64,000 nucleotides of DNA from Moringa oleifera (lineage: Eukaryota; Streptophyta; Magnoliopsida; Brassicales; Moringaceae). The DNA lies in the NCBI GenBank assembly GCA_021397835.1, contig JAJFZO010000396.1, forward strand, positions 1,302,001 through 1,366,000, given 5' to 3'. A model generated the notes under the pieces. The model was given only the letters and a program-made list of their open reading frames with translations, did not search any database and was not told the origin of the DNA. Every line of letters begins with the position of its first letter. The stretch's first letter is position 1. A program made the translations under genes and the position numbers. This document shows, piece after piece, positions 1-11,940 of this stretch.

Positions 1-2
1 AT

Positions 3-116
3 TTATTAGCTGGCAAGCCACTGAAGTACACCGATACCCAAATGCCAAAAATTAGGAAGCATATGACTGTTTATGTATTTGCTAACTCAACTGATGAGAA
101 CGATGACTCACAATGA
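3..116 (+). pseudogene. 3' end of ULP1-like (C48) transposon protease gene, cut by window edge
   Basis: The window opens inside an open frame of 37 codons ending in TGA at 114-116. The stretch MPKIRKHMTVYVFANS matches, position for position, the C-terminal end of the ULP1 gene inside the second MULE (minus strand, ending at 29121, which reads MQEIRNHMAIYVFAN). ULP1-family domains in plant MULEs normally end shortly after such an IRK segment. Only the tail is visible, so whether the gene is intact cannot be judged. It points toward the MURA gene at 729, so the two genes converge, as they do in the second element. The family assignment rests on that homology. The catalytic residues lie outside the window. 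Confidence 0.6.
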
Positions 117-728
117 CAGCTTATGTTATTTTTCACATAATTATTTTGTATTATATTTTTGTATGTATATTATATATATAGAAAGCAATATTGAATGACA
201 GCAATTATCATATGATTTATATGAAAGATGTTATGAAATTAGGTCAATCTTATATTTAAAAAAAAAAAGAATGAGATAGGAGTAATTATGATAAGATTTT
301 AACTAAAACACATTACAAAACTTAGACAACATGATGATAAAAAATAATAATAAGCAAGATGTCACGAAATCAGACAATATGATACGATTTCTACTAAAAT
401 GATGGTACGAACTACTAACAATCATCATACGATTTCATCAAAAAAATGTCACGATATATGAGATTTCTCACGTTAACGGGATAAGTTATTATCATATGAT
501 TCTGGTATACTCCTACGTGCATTACCTATGATAATCTCAAGTACATGATAAGTCGACGGTATCAAAAGATAACAAATCAACAGTTTGGTTTTCAATTGTA
601 CAATAAATTAACAATAATAAAAAAAATATTATATATCATAAGTTAATGATATTATTATCAATTATAGATAAACAAGGGGCAGCAGTGCAAATCTGTGAGT
701 TATGTCCAGCCACACATCTACGTTGCAA
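117..728. other. AT-rich spacer between the convergent ULP1 and MURA genes
   Basis: No coding sequence is seen. The stretch 290-480 is peppered with short related words such as CACGAAAT, ATACGATTT, CACGATAT and GTACGAAC, the same family of words found in the non-coding parts of the second element. It probably holds the two 3' ends of the converging transcripts. No terminator can be assigned. Confidence 0.4.
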
Positions 729-3349
729 CTATTCAGACACATTCGGTGATTGAGATTGATTTCCTTGATCATGATATTGTGGATTTGAACATGTCAACCG
801 ATTGTGTCCATATTGGCTGCACCTAGAATATTTTTTTTGTCGTGTTCTTTCCCCACTGGAGGGTATTCTTTGCTTTTTTGGACGACCTGCCTGCTTACCA
901 TTATTCGGCGGTAATACAACAACATTTTTGATGTCTTCAGGCACATTCCAATCAGACTTGTCACCCACTGGATAGATTGGCTCATTGTATACTGCTACTA
1001 AGTACTCTTGCTTGTAATAGTCAGAGCAAAGTGTTATAAAATCAATGTTACGCTCCCTAGAAAAAAATGAAAAATAACGAAATTATTAAAACAATAATGA
1101 AAAATAAAAAAATGTTATCAACAAACAATAAATGTCACCTGGATACAGCTAGTGCATGTGCACATGGCAACAAATCAGTCTGAAACTCTCTACAAGTGCA
1201 AGTACATTCCATGAGGTTAACAACCACCTCTTTACCCTTATGCTTGATTACAAATAAATTCCAATCAATGTTAGAAGCTGTCATATGTAATGAAACTTTT
1301 TGTCTTTCATTCATCAAAGTGTGGACCCATTCAGTTAATTGTGCTTTCCAAATCTTAGCTTTCTCATGCCTATCATAAAACCAACATTGCATCATATCTC
1401 TAATGAATTCCAATAAAGCCATGACGAGTAACTCGCGGGCAAATCGAAGACATGAATTTAAGCTTTCAGCAATATTAGTGGTCATGAGTTGGTATCGTCT
1501 TCGAGGGCAATACACACGTGACCATTTCTTCGAATCTTCCTTCATGATATATTCAAATGCTTGAGGGTGATTAGCTTGTAATTCAGTCATAAATTGAGTA
1601 AATTCAGACTCTCGATATGTCCTTGCTGCACTATAGAATATTTTGGACACTTCTTCTCTCTTGAATTTATTCTTTATATTTTGGGCCATATGCCAAGAAC
1701 ATAACCCATGACAAGAATCGGGGATGACATTTACAATGGCCTTTGCAATACTAGCATGACAATCCGATATAATAACCAAGTCATCAACATGACCAATAGC
1801 TTCCTTTAGTTGCTCCAAAAACCATTCCCAAGCCTCATAGTTTTCCGAGTCACCATAACCAAATGCCAGTGGGTATATCTGTTCATTTCCATCCTTACAC
1901 ATGGCTACAAACATGACACCATGAAATCTTCCTTTCAAATGAGTGGCATCGATAGCAATAACTGGTCTAATCACTGAATGGAACCCCCTTAATGATTGTC
2001 CAAGGGCTATAAAGCAATACTTAAATCGATTAGTCTCATCTTCTATGCATATGTGAGCCTTAGTTCCTGGATTAGCTATTTGTAACATGTGACAATATGA
2101 TGGTAATTGTTGGTATGACTCAACTGGGTCACCATAAGTAAGACACAATGCATATTCTTTCGCCTTCCAAGCTTTGCTATATAAAATTTGTATGCCATAT
2201 AACTCTTTCATGTCACTTATGATATCTTTCGGCTTAATAATTCTAGCATTTATGGATAACCGCTGGGCAATAATTTCTCCAATAATAGTAGAAGTTACTT
2301 GTCGATGTCGTCGATACAACTCCTCAATTGTGCAAGTGTGGGTCAAATCACAACGTCTAATTTCAAAGAATTGTTCTTGTGCAACTTTTACAGCGCAGAC
2401 CTTTCATGCACAGTTTTCTTCTCTACAAGCAATCTCAAATATTGATTTGTTAGATCTAGTGACTCTAAATTCAAAGTTCTCAGTCAATGCATATATACCC
2501 AAAAATCGCTTCAACTCTTTCTTATTTGAGAAAAATTGACTTCTAATAAGAGTGTCAGTCGGAGTCACTGATTCCATGGTAAAAGCCGAAACAATGCAGT
2601 GTAATTCAGCACCCAACACACTATACCTCTTATTAACACCATCACTTATATTATTATGTGCTTCAGGGCATGCAGGTGGCACATAAGGTGGAATCGAACG
2701 TGGTACAGAAGGCAAGTTGTCATCATTAAGCTCAACTTCCATAACGGGTTCACTTTGCTCTTCTTCGATAGGTTGAGTGGGCTCAATATCTGGGACTGGA
2801 TACTCACACCCAATATCATAGTCCATCGACTCATCTAAGTTGATTTCATCAGTATTCTGAGTGTTTTGGAGAGTCTCATGATGGAATAATGGTTCCATGC
2901 CCAAATTATTACCCTGAACAATTGGATGGGGTCTATACATTGGGAATTGCATCAGTAACCTCATTGCTCCCAATACAAGAGTTTAACTGATTGATTCATT
3001 TTGAATTTTCACCTTCACATATACCATGTGTATTCTCAACATTATATTGCTATACCAAATCCACAATTACACGGGGTACTATGTTATCATCATACAACAT
3101 GAACTCAACATCATCATCATTCACTAACTCAATTTTCATGGCAGTTTTCTCGGATCTCACTATGGTGTGCAGTGTAATATCATAATTAGAGAAATCCGTA
3201 TCAATGCAAGATTTAACTAAACCCAATAACTGTGCATGTATCAAATCCTTTTGGACAACATAACCTCGAGTTTTGATAGTCCTACCAGTATACTCAAAAC
3301 TTCCTCTTGACTCAGACCACTCACCATTCCAAGTTACAATAACACGCAT
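729..3349 (-). pseudogene. MURA-like Mutator transposase, broken copy
   Basis: It encodes a transposase for MULE mobilisation. The main frame (1139-2406) has the DDE-type core: IDATHLKG, then ISDCHAS, then TTNIAESLN. These supply the expected D, D and E. It is followed by a SWIM zinc finger (CTC...LPCAHA). A canonical intron (1057-1138, GT-AG on the minus strand) joins this to a last exon (729-1056) with a CX2CX4HX4C zinc knuckle. The upstream exon (2407-3349) holds the plant MuDR N-terminal domain. The likely start is the ATG at 3347-3349, just after an intron acceptor. Damage: an in-frame TGA at 2404-2406 where the second copy suggests a tryptophan codon position, stops near 3047 and 2997, and a frameshift near 2975. 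The gene is therefore not functional as read. Confidence 0.88.
1057..1138 (-). other. Intron in MURA transposase
   Basis: The minus-strand donor AG|GTGACATT and acceptor TTTTTTCTAG|GGAGCG give an 82-nt AT-rich intron. Removing it joins the SWIM-finger exon in frame to the zinc-knuckle exon. The corresponding place in the second element (about 28130-28215) also shows an AT-rich interruption. Confidence 0.7.
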
Positions 3350-3639
3350 TCTGCGATGACCATGAAAACATTTTAAAAAAAGAAGCAACATGTTTAAAGA
3401 AGAACAAAACTAAAGTTCAGTAAATAAATAACGATTTAGGTAAATAAGCAACGATATTATCTTATGTATCGATTTCATTACAGAATATCAATTATGAATG
3501 AAGTCACGATGGTTTTCAAGATGGCACGAATTTGATGACTAAGTCACGATTTAATCAAACATAGCACGATTTTTTGTCTATGTCACGAAATAAGTAACGA
3601 TATTATCTCATGTATCGATTTCATTAAAGAATATTACCT

Positions 3640-4290
3640 TTTAAATACATAAAATCTTGACAGTATTAAGATATATTACCTTTTAAATACATATTTGTTT
3701 GTCTATTGACCCACCCGAAGACTTTTTGCTTTTGAAGAAGAATAATGTGTTACCAAAAACGTGAGCTTGGTTGTGTAAATCTTAGATACAATGTGAAAAG
3801 AACTTTCAAACACATAAAATCTTCACAGTATTAAGATACATTACTATTCAAATACATATTTGTTGGTCTATTGACCCACCCGAAGACTTTTTGCTTTTGA
3901 AGAAGAATAATGTGTTACCAAAAACGTGAGCTTGGTTGTGTAAATCTTAGATACAATGTGAAGAAAACTTTCAAACACATAAAATCTTGACAGTGTTAAG
4001 ATACATTACCTTTCAAATACATATTTGTTAGTCTATTGACCCACCCGAACACTTTTTGCGTTTGAAGAACAATGTGTTACCAAAAACATGAGCTTGGTTG
4101 TGTAAATCTTAGATACAACGTGAAGAGAACTTTCAAACACATAAAATCTTCGCAGTATTAAGATATATTATCTTTTAAATACATACCTGTTAGTCTGTTG
4201 ACCCACCCGAACACTTTTCACTTTTGGAGAATAATGTGTTACCAAAAACACGAGCTTGGTTGTGTAAATCTTAGTTATAACGTGAAGAGA
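3640..4290. repeat. 165-bp tandem repeat, about four copies
   Basis: The anchor GTCTATTGACCCACCCGAA occurs at 3701, 3866, 4031 and (one mismatch) 4193, giving periods of 165, 165 and 162 bp. Each unit also repeats AATGTGTTACCAAAAAC and the text around GAGCTTGGTTGTGTAAATC. The array lies between the MURA 5' end and the outer inverted repeat, so it is subterminal in the element. No equivalent array is seen in the second element. Confidence 0.92.
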
Positions 4291-4479
4291 ACTAGCCAAA
4301 ATCAATTGATTTTGCTTTTGATTCCTTTTCTAGCTTCTGCGTAGGTAGATCTTAGGTACAAACATGAAGAAAAAATTTGGGGAAAGAGGCTGGACAAAGA
4401 GGGAAAAGCTCGATGAGAGAGAAAGTTCAATGAGAGAGAATACTAATACTGTGTACTGTTTCTTTTTTTTTTGAATTTA

Positions 4480-4560
4480 TTTACTTTTAAGGGTATTATT
4501 GTCTTTAACATGGGTATTTTAGTCTTCACAGTACATTAAAGTGCTAAAAACAAAAAAGTT
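4480..4560. repeat. Terminal inverted repeat of first MULE
   Basis: The stretch from about 4490 (AAGGGTATTATTGTCTTT) to about 4550 (ACATTAAAGTGCTAAAAAC) matches the inverted left end of the second element near 25325-25400, with only point differences and small gaps. This is the outermost block shared by the two elements. The hAT relic starts just beyond it. Confidence 0.6.
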
Positions 4561-4635
4561 AGAAAAAATGGTTTGTTTTACAAAACAAGAAACAAGAAGT
4601 GCTATTTTTGTCAATTTTCTCTGTTTTTTTTTTTG

Positions 4636-6023
4636 GAAAACACGAGGGGTCCAGAATATGATGGAACGAACAATATGAGAGGTGAATAGAATAAGTTATA
4701 AGTCTTATCTCAAGGATTACCAATATGCATATCATGTCTATTGCTTTACTCATCGACTGCAACTTGCTTTAGTTGTAACATCTAAAGAAGGACATAAGGT
4801 ATGGCTATTCTTTTTTGAATTGAGTATCATTTTCAACTTTGTTAGTTTTACTTTCAATGTAATTCTAAGTTAAAATCTCAAAAAAGATGAAATAGTTGAT
4901 TTATTAGCTTCAAAGGAAGTTTGAAGTAGTAGAAAAGCTAATTAGATTCATAGTTTACAATGACCTGGATCTACTCATTAGAGCTCTCATTTTGCCTTAG
5001 TTAGTTGGCTTAATTGGAATTTTTAACTCAATTTTCTATCCTTCTTGAAAATATGATTGACAATGGACTTACTAATAATATACATGGGGAAGGTAAAGGT
5101 GTTTATAAAGAGATGAAATCTTTGAGTTTGTGTTTATCTTATAATTGATGGATAAAGTTTTAGGAATCTCCAATATACTTTGTTAAGCATTACAAATAAA
5201 ATCTCAAGACATATTGAATATACTAGATCTCTCTAGTCTTAACAACTAAAATACTTCTTCAAAAGATGGATGGAATACTATTTTTTAAAAGATGTGGAGT
5301 TGTTTTATGAAATGTATAATTGTTATATTTTTTCTCAATTAATTTTTTAAAAAAATATGTGATATTGATATATATATTTTTTAATGAATGATATTGATAT
5401 GCATAACATAAGTGCATAATACATATGTAGAAGGTACAAAATGCTCTTGTCAATAGAAAAAGCATATCACAGTTGAATATTATTATCACATCAATATATT
5501 TAATGTTGTGATAGTTTCCCACTTGATGAAATTAAATAGTAAATTCACTGAATAATCAATGAAATTGCTTACTCTTAGTTTAACTTTGATCCTATTAATG
5601 GGTTCAGATCATTCAAAATTGACGACATTTGTACCATTGCTTAAAAGTTTTATTCTTAAGATTTTACTCGAAATGAATTAGTTGTTTTAAGAAGACAATT
5701 GAAGTATTGCGAGTATGCAGTAATTTGTCATTTAGAATTTCAAATTATTGCTTCCTTTTTCAGGTTATGTCAAGTATTGGCTAAAATTGAAAATTTTAAT
5801 ACTTTTTCTTAATTGATTGATTGATTCTCTTAGTGTTATTCTTCCTATTTCTACATTAACAACAAAGAAAGTTTTGCTAGCCATGAATCTCCTTATGGCA
5901 AGACTTCACAATAAAATGGATAATGATTTTCTTACAAACTGTATGATCGTTAACATTAAAAGAGAAATTACTAATTGTATTGATATGTACCTCATAATTG
6001 ATGATTTTAATAAAAAAATATTA
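4636..6023 (+). pseudogene. hAT-like TTF-type zinc finger / DUF4371 transposase relic
   Basis: Three blocks of one protein family appear in order with many stops and frame changes. At 4650-4810 there is a region like the conserved D-G-x-x-N-M-R-G-E segment followed by AYHVYCFTHRLQLALV. At 5045-5280 there is MIDNGLTNNIHGEGKGVYKEMKS and its downstream helix region. At 5817-6010 there is an hAT C-terminal dimerisation segment with ISTLTTKKVLLAMNLL, then RLHNKMDNDFLTNCMI. This order is typical of plant ZMYM1-like hAT transposase proteins. The amino-terminal TTF finger is not visible. No terminal repeats could be assigned. It is a dead fragment next to the outer end of the first MULE. Confidence 0.75.
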
Positions 6024-6044
6024 AATATAGTTAAAACTATGTAA

Positions 6045-6738
6045 TAGTAATCATTTTTTATTTTATATATTTTTTCTTTTGATTTTATAGTTAAGTCAAT
6101 TTTTTAAAAAAATTCATCATGAATTGATAAATGAAATTTTATTTTAATATTATAATTTATTTTAAGATATTAATTTTTATTTAATTCAGTTTAGGCTATT
6201 CCGTGACTCCACTCTTGGCATGCACTATAAGCCTCCCAACCATTTTTTTTATAATACTATATAATAAAATAGTTTTCCTTAGCCATTTTTCTAGAAAATA
6301 AAAGAAAATTAGGCTCAAGATGTGAGACAATAATTTTAAATTTTATCAAAATCATATTATTTTAACATAAAATAAAAATTTAATACTCATAATATTTCGT
6401 ATTTATCAATAACATATTTTATTTTAAATTTTAATAGAGTTAGAGACAAAAGCGATGAACTAATTTATATACATATATTTATTTATTTGTTTATTATTGT
6501 GGGACAGAGTATGAATTAATCAAACTACAGAGGAAAAAAACCAAGAAAGGAAAAGAAATGCCTTTGGGCCTTACTGGTTATGCTGGTGGCTTGAACCCGA
6601 CTCTGGGAACCCTTTTTGATAAACCCGACGACGACGTAATTAGGCCGACTTGACCCAAGCCAGGCATCTTGTCTACGCGGTTAAGCTGTCTCCATAATTT
6701 TACTTTGCTGAGCCAGAGAACTGGAAGGGGAAAGAGGA
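6045..6738 (+). promoter_or_regulatory. Intergenic region and presumed promoter/5' UTR of ankyrin gene
   Basis: The left part is AT-rich spacer. From about 6500 the composition becomes mixed, and 6545-6738 is the likely promoter-proximal and 5' UTR stretch of the ankyrin gene. No convincing TATA box was found. The start codon context is GAGGAATGGG. Confidence 0.35.
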
Positions 6739-9432
6739 ATGGGTAGCCGAGCAGAGGACCTTCATGCAGCAGCGAGGTCCGGTGACCTGAATGCGGTTCA
6801 GACTTTTCTCAGCTCTAATCCTTTGGCTGTCAACTATAGAGATAAGCATTCAAGAACTCCGTATCCTTTGTCTTTCTTCTTCACCCTCTCTCCCCCTTCT
6901 CCCCCTTATTTCGCTTTAGATCCTTGATCCAATAGATCGTTTCAATCCCAAGTTACTCTTTTCGTTCTTTGTTTTCATTACCTGAAGCGATTTTGCACAC
7001 GCTTGGTTGCTTGATTTGCAGTGTTGTAGATTTTGTAGCTCTAGTACTTACCTGCTGTATTCGTACACACACAGACGCACTTCCGTTTGCCTTGTTTGAG
7101 CGCTGTTATTAGCTCTGTCAGTTCAATTTGTGGTATAATATCTTAGTCATGGTTGTTTTTACTTCTGTGTGAGTTATATATGTTTTGTGGATGATATATA
7201 ACTTTCAAGATATTTAGGTGATGTACCTCAACATTGTCTATAATGTCATAGCTTTATGAATCATAAAACATTTTTAACCATTGACATTGTAATCCTACTA
7301 AAACTAAGGTTATTTACTTTGGTTAGAGTTTAAGCCATGACCGAACTGCTTTTGATATGTTAATAGATTCAAACTAAATCGAATTAGTAAAGATAATGGA
7401 ACTGAATTAAGTTGGGTTCATTTTTTTAACTCTTTCCTTCGGTTTCTTTTTCTGTTTAAAAGCAATAGCAATAAGCTGAAAATTCAAGCATGATATAGCT
7501 TTCTAGTCAATAAAAACCATTACAAACTAAGATTACATAAAATATATGCAAATCACATTCAATTAAGTAAATACTACTTAAAGAAAAAGGCTTGTTCACA
7601 CCAAATGGATCTCCCAATGTTGAATGCAAAAATCCTTGGAACCGCTATGAAGCCTAAAATATGCCCAAAATAACAATTTTTGAAAAAAAGAAATATGAAA
7701 TAAGTTTGTTACCCTTTTGGAATCAATTTTTGCAGCCCTAGGTAGTTAATCTTTAGTGTATATAGAAATTTAATGTGAAAAATAGGAAGTAAGACAAAGA
7801 GTGGTTCAGAAATTTGCCTACGACCATGAGAAGAGAAGCAGCTAGAATTCTACTATGATAAAATAGATATTCTTTGGATATATTTAGTTCGATCTTGAAA
7901 AGCAGGTTGAACTTTGATGGTTCAGCCTCTGTCTGTGAAGTGAGGGTGAACCTTGAAGCAGTAAGCTGGCTAACAGTTCCGTTTCTTCTTTATTTGTTGA
8001 GTTGTATGACCATATATCAAACATGGTAATTCTGTTCAGCATATTGAATTGGTGACAGAACAATGACCTCAAGTAGAAACTGATCATTTTCTGAGATGCT
8101 AAGGATAAAGTTGCAACCATGTGTACGCAACAACCAGGATATCTCTCCTCCTCCAACCACACCACACACCCCCCCCTGGCGGGCCCCCTGCTGCCCCCGG
8201 AAAAAAAAAAAAAAAAAAGGATTGGATTGTTTAGAGGAATGAGTGGGTGTACTAAGAAGATAAGATTTGGCATCATTTCAGTTGAGTGAAAAGTGGCTGG
8301 AAGCAGAAAATAAGGGAAACAAGATTAGGTGGTTTGTATATCCGCAAAGGTCCACTGATGCACTTGTAACTTTGCTCAATAGAAGATGGTCCTATTAGAA
8401 AGCTTGGGGAAAGAGGTTAGGAAACTTGGTTCTAGATCCTTCAGAAAGATTTACTCTTCAGCAATCTTAGAAAATTCCTTAAACAAAGCTGGATGCCAGA
8501 GAATTCACACTGTCAGTCCCCAATTGAATTGAGAGAAGCTTTGCTGGAGTTGAATTGAGTAAGAATTGATTAGAAGATCAAACCTAAGGAACCAGTACTG
8601 GTGGTAATGGTCTACCAAAATTGTCAAGCATCACCATCTACTCAAGCAGTAGAGTGCGTGTATAGCCATGAGTTAGCAAAGACCACAAAATATAAATATC
8701 TCATCCTTACTTTTCAATAAAGAGTTCTGTATTTTCACAATGTTAGGGTCACTAGCTAAGGTCATACTAGCAGTTTATGAATCCTACCTATGAAAGATGC
8801 TTTTACTGGATCCAGAACGACGTTGTACCTATCTGTTTCTCATGATATTCTATGTTCTTTGCACTTGGAAATGATGCTTGGAATTCATAGTAGTTTTGAT
8901 TCAGAGGCCTCTTTAACAAATGACATGATAGATTTAGTGGTTGTTCGACTTCTGTAGCCTCCTTCAAGGCATTCGGTATGAAAATGGGCTAATTGTTAGC
9001 AAAATTAAATTCAGATCTCGATGACACAGTTTCCCTTGGGGAATCAGCCATTAATTAGTAATGGATTGGATTCTGACTGTAATATCAAACGGACATCATA
9101 AGACAATTATCATGCATGTAAAAAAGTGGACTGGTTGCAAGTTCAAGTTATGTGCATTATAGAATCAGAAAGATCAAATGTAACAGAATTCATTTTATGT
9201 TTATTGGTTTGCCACTTTAAACTGTTATGGTAATGCAATGCTGTCTATTCCTCCGTGTGTCTTTACTCTAGAATTCATTATTTTCTCTGATCACCCAAAA
9301 TTTTTTACATGTCAGCATGGGGAATAGGCTGATATGTAATTATTTATACGTATTTAAGATTATTGACAGACATGAGATGAAGATTTTTTTTTTTTTTTTG
9401 GGGGTGGGGGGAAGGGGGAAGGGAGAAGGATG

Positions 9433-9484
<52 letters not shown>

Positions 9485-10175
9485 CTTGTAAAAACTTTCT
9501 GCTAGCGTCCCAGGATTCCCAGCGTTATATAGTTGTTTCCTTGACATAAGCAACTCTGTACATAGACTACATTTAGCAGCATGGTCGGGGCACACGGAGG
9601 TGGTGAGCTATCTCTGCAAACAGAAGGCTGATGTTGGTGCTGCTGCCATGGATGATATGGGAGCAATTCACTTTGCTGCGCAGAAGGGACACATAGAAGT
9701 TGTCCGGATTCTCTTGTCATCTGGGGTCTCTGTCAAAGCTTCCAACCGCAAGGGCCTCACTCCACTTCATTATGCAGCTCAGGGGTCCCATCTGGATCTT
9801 GTCAAATACTTGGTGAGGAAAGGTGCAAATCTTGGTGCCAAAACAAAAGCCGGAAAAACCCCACTTGATCTTGCACGCTCTGATGAAATCCGTTTGCTTC
9901 TTCAAGAATATGAAATATCATCCAAGAAAGGAAATCTGAGTGATAAACAGAAAGCTGAAGAATCTGATCCAAGGCCAACTTTGCCAGATAGAACAGAGAA
10001 TTCTGTTGGTGGAGCTACTGCTGCCACGAGCAATAATGAACAAGAGGATGAAACAGAGAAAAGGAAGGGCGATGAAGATGATACAAGGGAAGCCTCACCA
10101 AGACCCAAAAAGGCAAAAGTTGTACTTCATCACCTTCTGAGTGCTGATGACACTCAAGAAGATGAAGAATTGTGA
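6739..10175 (+). CDS. Ankyrin-repeat protein, two exons, about 243 aa
   Basis: Exon 1 is 6739-6860 and exon 2 is 9566-10175, separated by a 2705-bp GT-AG intron (CTCC|GTATCC ... CATAG|ACTAC). The junction restores the ankyrin motif TPLHLAAW and the total is 732 nt, exactly 244 codons. Residues about 38-160 form ankyrin repeats with the marks TPLHLAA, AIHFAAQKGH, TPLHYAAQGSH and KTPLDLA. The C-terminal third is acidic and charged, with a basic RPKKAK patch that could be a nuclear localisation signal, and it ends in an acidic tail. Ankyrin repeats bind partner proteins; no enzymatic domain is present. It resembles small plant ankyrin proteins of unknown function. No damage is seen. Confidence 0.9.
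6861..9565 (+). other. Intron 1 of ankyrin gene
   Basis: This is a 2705-bp intron without any credible coding sequence. It holds an A-rich run at about 8200-8218 next to a C-rich stretch, a T-run and G-rich stretch at 9382-9424, and a (GA)n microsatellite at about 9436-9482. The open frames here are low-complexity or shadow frames. Confidence 0.8.
9434..9482. repeat. (GA)n microsatellite
   Basis: An uninterrupted GA dinucleotide run of about 24 units lies some 85 bp upstream of the intron acceptor of the ankyrin gene. Such a run is length-variable and may lie close to the branch-point region. Confidence 0.9.
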
Positions 10176-11100
10176 AAAAAGGTGTAGTGAAAGACTGACT
10201 ATAGCCTAGCATCGCAATCCCTGAGTACAGGAACATAGTTGGGGCACCTCCTTTCCCCGGTTCCAGAATTAGAGTTATCGAAAGGATTACAGTTCTTTTC
10301 TTTTATAATATTCTCTTGTATTGTGTGAAATGCATCTGATCCTGTATTTGGTTTAGTTCTGTTTTTGTCTTATGAGGATTAATACTGTCACATGATAACT
10401 GAATGCACATGTAGAATCCCCCATCAAAAGAGACATGGATACTACCCTACTTTTGTGCTATTATGTACAGTAATTTACCCGATCATTGCAAGATTAATTA
10501 GAGTTGGTCACTGAAAGTGTATAGAGATAGGTCCAAACAGAAATGATTGTTAAGACATGAAGATAGATGTTTATATAAAATGGTGTGGTTTCTTTCAGCA
10601 ATTTTTATTCTGATCTTATTTGTATTAATGCAATTTTTATTCTAATGTTACTTGCATTGCTTAAATAATCAGTCTGAATAATATTAGACTCAGCTGCAAT
10701 ATTAATTTCACATTTTCAAGTGTGAAAATGAATATATGTATTCTTGGTCACACAAGAATAAAACAGTCGGTGTATATTATTTTCTCAACCCAATCTCTCA
10801 AGAATAATTTGAGCAATTGAAATATACTGCATTTCATATATTCATATTGTGCATGGATTGGATGGTTTCCTTTTGATTGTTAAAATTTTCTTCAGAGTTC
10901 AAATTGCAACTTATTGTTTTAGAATTTGTTACTCATTAGTCATAAGCTTAACTTGTTTGCTCAAAAACCCAAATCAAATAGAAAATAACCAGGGCTGCAA
11001 TTGCTTGCAACAGAGCTGATCATTATCCATCCTTTTTTGTTAAAAGATAGGGAAAATCAGAAAGAGAAAGGGGAGAGAAGAAACAAATAAGAGAGTTTCT
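10176..11100. other. 3' flank of ankyrin gene, no gene seen
   Basis: The first 150-200 bp should be 3' UTR (TTTTATAATATTCTCTTG near 10300 is a weak polyadenylation-like region). The remainder is AT-rich with no recognisable coding or repeat structure. Confidence 0.4.
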
Positions 11101-11940
11101 CAGAGCTTGGAGCTACGAATGGGGAAGAATAAGAGATGGAATCAGTAGGCAAGCAGCCGATTAAGCCAATCACCTGTGGATCCATCCCGACAGTTGTCTG
11201 GCCATCTGCTGAGTTAACAGCCCTTGATCTAAGCATCCTAGATCAAAGCCACCCAATCGTATTTACGGCGGTCTAAGAACAGGTGCAGATTAAACATACC
11301 ATTGATTTTTGGATCAAAATTCAAATATGTAAGACGAAATTAGTAGGCAAATGGCGCAGCAGGCCATCCACCTGTGGATTCATCACCACAGCTCTATACC
11401 CACTGGGTAAGACCGCTTTACTCTCTGCACTTAGCTCAGGCCGCACCAAACCAAAATCAGAGAGACCTTTGATATAAGTGCAGATCAGATCCAGTGAATC
11501 AAAAAATAAAGAACCATAGTTCTGCTGCAGAAGTACACTAGGAAACAAAGGCCCTCCCCTTAATCCAAGAAAGATGAATTCAACTTCAAGAATTAACGAT
11601 TCTGTTTTTGGCAAATTCTGAAACTAACGAAATCGATAGAAACATTCAAAATTTTGCCATTTTCCATTGTTGCTTCCTCGGCAAAGCAACAACAATATCA
11701 GCAAAAAAACAAAAACCAAATAAGAAGAATCCAATTTCAAGTAATTCATAGAAAGTACAAAAAGAGTAAAAAGTGAAAATAGAAGAAGACGAAATGCCAT
11801 GTTCATGAGCTTAGAGCGAACATTATACCCAGAAGAGCTGTGGACGCGAAGCTCTTCTTCCAGAGTACCGCGTGGAGGGGAAAGGGTCGCATTAACTAAT
11901 CGAAGTTTTCGGTGGATGGGTTTATATAGGACTCCCGAGG
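11100..11940 (-). other. Putative transcription unit of unknown nature
   Basis: The promoter-like features at 11931-11964 read toward lower coordinates. Downstream are a possible 29-codon ATG frame starting near 11893, a 60-codon very hydrophobic frame (11624-11806) and a 97-codon frame (11321-11614). None is recognised. Two segments 198 bp apart (from 11145 and 11343) are about 70 percent identical over about 47 bp. On the minus strand they read like related peptides (MNPQVDGLLRHLPT and MDPQVIGLIGCLPT), which suggests an internal duplication of something once coding. The stretch could be a non-coding or short-peptide transcript. Confidence 0.25.

Larger units (their letters stand above)
1..4560. 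mobile_element. Mutator-like element (MURA + ULP1 type), left part outside window
   Basis: This element contains the end of a ULP1 gene (+), a MURA transposase (-), a 165-bp tandem array and, near 4480-4560, a terminal segment. That terminal segment, read on the plus strand, closely matches the reverse complement of the left end of the second element (about 25335-25420): both carry AAGGGTAT.ATT followed about 50 bp later by TTAA(A/G)TGCT or its near match. This places the element's outer end near 4550. Such composite MULEs carrying a ubiquitin-like protease domain are known in plants as CUMULE or Kaonashi elements. No target-site duplication could be tested because the other end is outside the window. 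Confidence 0.7.

Noticed and set aside
3640..4290. CRISPR array
   Set aside because: Units of 165 bp repeat along their whole length without variable spacers; the genome is eukaryotic.
7884..8276. A 130-codon minus-strand frame in the ankyrin intron
   Set aside because: It runs through a poly-T/poly-C tract and matches no family; it is inside an intron with good splice sites.
11624..11806. A 60-codon hydrophobic minus-strand frame as a membrane protein
   Set aside because: Its hydrophobicity comes from a T-rich sequence and it has no recognised homology; it is kept only as part of an unknown unit.
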